From SAR202 cluster bacterium (GTDB taxonomy: Bacteria; Chloroflexota; Dehalococcoidia; Lucifugimonadales; UBA1123), in NCBI GenBank assembly GCA_030743915.1, contig JASLRP010000475.1, positions 1 to 9,953 on the forward strand: a DNA stretch of 9,953 bases. The letters are read 5' to 3'. The notes under the pieces were generated by a model. It did not search any database. It was not told the DNA's origin and saw nothing but the letters and a program-made list of their open reading frames with translations. How positions within the stretch are numbered: position 1 is the stretch's first letter; each line of letters opens with the position of its first letter. A program made the translations under genes and the position numbers. Below are positions 7,220 through 9,953 of this stretch, in pieces.

Positions 7220-8221
7220 ATGGCTACGTTCGGCAGAGACGGTTACGAGTACGAAGTGGTGGAAGGTTTCTTCAAACGACCAAGAGGCTGGCCGTTTGTG
7301 GAGGCCGCCGACGCGGCTGTCGACAAGGATGACAACGTTTACGTGCTCAATCGTGGCCCCTACGCCGCCGTCATGATCTTCGACAAGGATGGGGACTACC
7401 TGGACGGTTGGGGAAGGATTGGAGGAAGACCCGAAACCGGGTTCGATTTCCAGGTGCCGCACGGCATCAGCGTAGGACCCGATGGTTCTGTTTACACCAG
7501 TGACACCGGAGACCACACCGTGCGAAGGTGGACCAAGGAAGGCCAGCTCCTTCTCACGATGGGAACTCCGATGAAGAACGCGCCGGAGCAGAGCGGCCAA
7601 CCCTTCAATCGGCCCACCCACCTGACTGTTGCCACGAACGGGGATTTTTACGCCTCTGACGGGTATGGCAATTCGCACATCCACTGCTTCGATCCCTATG
7701 GACAACTAAAGTTCTCGTGGGGAGGTCACGGCAGCGGGCCCGGGCAGTTCGACACCGTTCACAGCGTCTTTATCGACATTGAAGATGACGACAAGATTTA
7801 CGCTGCTGACCGTTACAACAACCGAGTGCAGTATTTCACTCCCAAAGGAGAATTCCTGGGCGAGTGGACCGGATTGAACCTGGCCAACGCAGTCCGCAAA
7901 GGGCCTGACGGGAATTTTTATGTCGCCGAGTTGGACCACAGTGTCAGCGTGCTGAGTCCGCAAGGAGATGTGCTGACACGCTGGGGCAGGACAGAGGTCG
8001 AAGTGGACGACAGCGACACAGGCTCCGGTTTGCCCACCTCCCCCAGTCGAAATCCGATGATCAAAGGCAAGGTGAAGCACGAACCGGGGCCGGGCCTCTT
8101 CGGCGCTCCTCACGGGATCGCGGTGGACTCAGCGGGCAGTTTCTACGTTGCTGAGGTCAGCGAGACTTTCCTCGGTTTTGACCGGGGAGACCGGAGCGTT
8201 CAGAAGTTCATCCGGGTCTGA
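7220..8221 (+). CDS. NHL-repeat six-bladed propeller protein, peptidyl-alpha-hydroxyglycine amidating lyase-like
   Basis: The product is 333 residues. The ATG at 7220 has AAGGAG at 7205-7210, nine bases upstream. NHL-type blades run through the protein, each with a D.DG..YV.D....V..F...G pattern, e.g. GPDGSVYTSDTGDHTVRRW (86-104) and YAADRYNNRVQYF (194-206). Features reminiscent of the lyase half of peptidylglycine amidating enzymes are NRG at 44-46 and three similarly placed histidines: PHG at 81, VHS at 181 and PHG at 298. The latter fit metal ligands lining the propeller channel. Known lyases cleave alpha-hydroxyglycine peptides to an amide plus glyoxylate. Bacterial relatives with this architecture are common but few have a proven reaction. 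There is no signal peptide or membrane segment, so it appears cytoplasmic, unlike the secreted animal enzyme. A non-propeller insert rich in D, S and P lies at 262-280. It has its own promoter and is convergent with the next gene. Confidence 0.85.
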   Translation: MATFGRDGYEYEVVEGFFKRPRGWPFVEAADAAVDKDDNVYVLNRGPYAAVMIFDKDGDYLDGWGRIGGRPETGFDFQVPHGISVGPDGSVYTSDTGDHTVRRWTKEGQLLLTMGTPMKNAPEQSGQPFNRPTHLTVATNGDFYASDGYGNSHIHCFDPYGQLKFSWGGHGSGPGQFDTVHSVFIDIEDDDKIYAADRYNNRVQYFTPKGEFLGEWTGLNLANAVRKGPDGNFYVAELDHSVSVLSPQGDVLTRWGRTEVEVDDSDTGSGLPTSPSRNPMIKGKVKHEPGPGLFGAPHGIAVDSAGSFYVAEVSETFLGFDRGDRSVQKFIRV

Positions 8222-8299
8222 GGTGGATCAGATAATCCAACTCCGCAGCAGCGGTCGAAGTAAGTCAAGATCAGCGTCGAGCAACGAAACGCCCGACGG

Positions 8300-9691
8300 T
8301 TACCAGTCTTGCACTGGGAAGCTATAGTTTTCACCAACCCACAAGCGCTCGACGCGTCCCTGATCATTCAACTCGAAGACAAACTTCTCTCCGTGGGCTG
8401 AACCTCCCAGGGGATTTTCAATCCTGAATGTGTGTTCTCCCAGCGGCGAAAGGGTTGACATGCTCTCCATCGGGTCTGGCTGCGATGGGTCTATAGCAAC
8501 GAGTTTTCCATTCAGTTGCAAAACCTGCAAGTCGCTCCACGCGCTCTGGTACTTGCCGAAGTAAGCCTGCCATTCGGGGCGCGAGTAGGCGAACCTTGAG
8601 TCCGAATCTGACGCATTCAGTATCGCAGGCGCGACCCATTGGAACGCCTTGTCGATGTACATTTCTGGATTGCCATCGTCTGCATTCGTGAAAGCGATGA
8701 CGCCAATCTTGTGGGCAGGGATCAATCTAACGTGCGTGCGGAATCCCTGAACCGCTCCGCCGTGGCCGACGTGGGTTTTGCCACCGATTCTCCTGACGTT
8801 GAAGCCCAGACCCCAGCCGGATATCCAATCCTGGTCCAGCCAATGGACTCGGTGCATTTCGCGAAGGGAACTGCCCTTCAGGATTTGGATCCCACCTGCG
8901 TTGCCATCTCGAAATTGGAGCATGGCGAATTTGGCCAGGTCTTCAACGGTAGTGGACATGTTTGCAGCCGCTGTGATGCCTTTTCCGTCGGTGAATGGGC
9001 TGACATGCCGGTTGCCGTCTGGCTGGCGACGTCCGTACCCGGTTGCCAGTGACGGATTGTCGCGATCGGGCGAGTTCACGAATGTGCTGGCCATGTCGAG
9101 CGGGTCCAGGATGTTCCGCTGAACATATTCCGCGTAGCCGATTCCCGATACCGTTGCGACGATTTCGCCTGCCAACGACAGCGCGAGGTTCGAGTATTTC
9201 CAGCGAGTTTCCGTAGGCAGGACGGTTTCTTGTTTTGACAGAGCATCGACCATCTGATCGCGGGTCGGGAACTCGGAATCGGTCCAGTATGGGAAGGCCG
9301 CCTCGCGTGGCAGTCCAGAGGTGTGAGTGATGAGATGTCGAATCGTTATGGCAGGCGCGTCGAGGTGTTTGTTTTGGATGTCGAACCACGGAAGATGCTT
9401 CGTGATCGGGTCATCGAGTTGCAACTTCCCGCCGTCGCGAAGCTGCATGATCGACGTTGCCGTGAACAGCTTGGTGATCGAGGCGATGCGATAAATCGTG
9501 TCTGGCTTCGCGGGAGCGCCCGACGCAATGTCACTGTGCCCGAACCCTTTCGACCAGACCAGTTTCTGATCGAAAATTATCGCGATGGACAGGCCAGGTT
9601 GGCCACTGTAGGCCATCTGCGATTCGATCCATGCGCTGAGCAGATCGATGTTCGATGCGACCGCTTCATAAGACATTGATTCGTGGGTCAT
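8300..9691 (-). CDS. Class C beta-lactamase/esterase-family serine hydrolase
   Basis: The product is 463 residues. The start ATG (9691-9689) is preceded by GAGGG at 9704-9700, eight bases away; the next ATG, at codon 6, has no such site. The N-terminal 350 residues are a beta-lactamase (Pfam Beta-lactamase, PBP/class C fold) domain. S71-I-T-K74 is the nucleophile/base motif and Y166-S-N168 is the YxN motif. H310-G-G takes the place of the KTG triad, as usual in the esterase and D-aminopeptidase-like members of this family. Residues ~370-463 form a separate C-terminal beta domain of the kind found after many of these enzymes. No signal peptide or lipobox is visible, so it is probably cytoplasmic. 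That argues against a role in beta-lactam resistance or cell-wall work and favours an esterase, amidase or peptidase activity. The substrate cannot be told. A partial gene on the same strand ends 82 bases upstream, so co-transcription is possible. Confidence 0.92.
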   Translation of the reverse strand: MTHESMSYEAVASNIDLLSAWIESQMAYSGQPGLSIAIIFDQKLVWSKGFGHSDIASGAPAKPDTIYRIASITKLFTATSIMQLRDGGKLQLDDPITKHLPWFDIQNKHLDAPAITIRHLITHTSGLPREAAFPYWTDSEFPTRDQMVDALSKQETVLPTETRWKYSNLALSLAGEIVATVSGIGYAEYVQRNILDPLDMASTFVNSPDRDNPSLATGYGRRQPDGNRHVSPFTDGKGITAAANMSTTVEDLAKFAMLQFRDGNAGGIQILKGSSLREMHRVHWLDQDWISGWGLGFNVRRIGGKTHVGHGGAVQGFRTHVRLIPAHKIGVIAFTNADDGNPEMYIDKAFQWVAPAILNASDSDSRFAYSRPEWQAYFGKYQSAWSDLQVLQLNGKLVAIDPSQPDPMESMSTLSPLGEHTFRIENPLGGSAHGEKFVFELNDQGRVERLWVGENYSFPVQDW

Positions 9692-9773
9692 ACGTTTCGC
9701 CCTCGCTTGAGAGTAGCAATAATCAGGTGTTCAAATTAAGATTGGAAATCCTGAATTCTTGTGGCAATCGTGC

Positions 9774-9953
9774 CTATAAGCTCAACAACGAGCGAATCGT
9801 CCGCCAATCTAGCCGCTTCGAGCTTATGTAAACCAGACGGTCACCCCTGCTGAGGCCAAGACTGTCAAATCGTAAATGCACGTCCTCGCCCCGGATCACT
9901 CCCACCAGATTGACCTCGTGGTCGAGAAGGCGTTTTGCCGCTTCATTGTAAGG
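9774..9953 (-). CDS. C-terminal fragment of a probable TrkA-C-containing potassium channel or transport regulator (5' end outside window)
   Basis: Reading the minus strand from the right edge, the frame stays open for 59 codons and stops at TAG (9776-9774). The peptide begins PYNEAAKRLLDHEVNLVGVI and continues with an RGED, LRFDSLGLSRGDRLVYIS stretch. The pattern G-V-I-R, then an L-x-x-GD-x-LV-x-I ending, is what TrkA-C (RCK C-terminal) domains show. Those domains bind small ligands and gate potassium channels and transporters. Coding character is good (no internal stop, sensible composition), but only the tail is visible. The full protein could be a TrkA-N/TrkA-C channel, a CASTOR/POLLUX-like channel, or another carrier with an RCK domain. 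It is 82 bases upstream of the serine hydrolase on the same strand. Confidence 0.6.
   Translation of the reverse strand, partial: PYNEAAKRLLDHEVNLVGVIRGEDVHLRFDSLGLSRGDRLVYISSKRLDWRTIRSLLSL

Noticed and set aside
6964..7332. A 122-codon plus-strand frame starting with TTG, bridging the terminator and promoter.
   Set aside because: It covers a hairpin terminator, a promoter and the start of the NHL gene, has no Shine-Dalgarno and reads as low-quality arginine-rich sequence. It is a shadow frame.
8222..8299. Bidirectional terminator between the convergent NHL and serine hydrolase genes.
   Set aside because: Only very short stems (CCGC/GCGG; CGTCG/CGACG) without T-tracts are present, so the evidence is too weak to call.
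9692..9773. Promoter for the serine hydrolase on the minus strand (TTGCCA or TTGAAC boxes).
   Set aside because: No box with 16-18 base spacing pairs with a reasonable -10 sequence.

Overview
The window has the look of a free-living, moderately GC-rich bacterial genome. The mix of a large secreted PKD/kelch/TolB-like mosaic protein, an NHL protein related to peptidyl-alpha-hydroxyglycine amidating lyases, and a beta-lactamase-family serine hydrolase recalls uncultured Chloroflexota (SAR202/Dehalococcoidia-type genomes). That assignment is an impression from gene content and protein style. There is no marker gene here to prove it.

Layout. Positions 1-5619 (+) hold the 3' part of a very large gene, open at the left edge, encoding at least 1,872 residues of a modular, probably exported protein. 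Its modules are concanavalin-like, two PKD, an Ig-like domain, a seven-unit kelch propeller, two carboxypeptidase-regulatory-like (CarboxypepD_reg) domains, an anchor-type beta-sandwich, a second concanavalin-like domain, a third CarboxypepD_reg, a carbohydrate-binding-like module, and a six-repeat PD40/TolB-like propeller. After 139-211 bases (depending on the start chosen) comes a second secreted protein (5831-6955, +). It carries another copy of the same concanavalin-like domain plus a C-terminal GYFKTHP domain flanked by two cysteines. A hairpin terminator (7005-7043) closes this unit.

A near-consensus sigma-70 promoter (7111-7139) then drives a 333-residue NHL-repeat protein (7220-8221, +). 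Its predicted transcript starts with a nested stem-loop. Convergent to it, on the minus strand, is a cytoplasmic class C beta-lactamase/esterase-type serine hydrolase (8300-9691). Upstream of that, also on the minus strand and running off the right edge, is the 3' end of a gene (9774-9953) whose last 59 residues read like a TrkA-C domain of a potassium channel or transport regulator.

How they may work together: the first two genes look like a pair of extracellular proteins built from shared modules, most likely for binding or recognition at the cell surface. This rests on shared domain sequence and same-strand adjacency only. The NHL protein has its own promoter, and the minus-strand genes form a separate unit. 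No RNA genes, CRISPR arrays, insertion sequences or attachment sites were found. No stretch longer than 300 bases lacks a gene.
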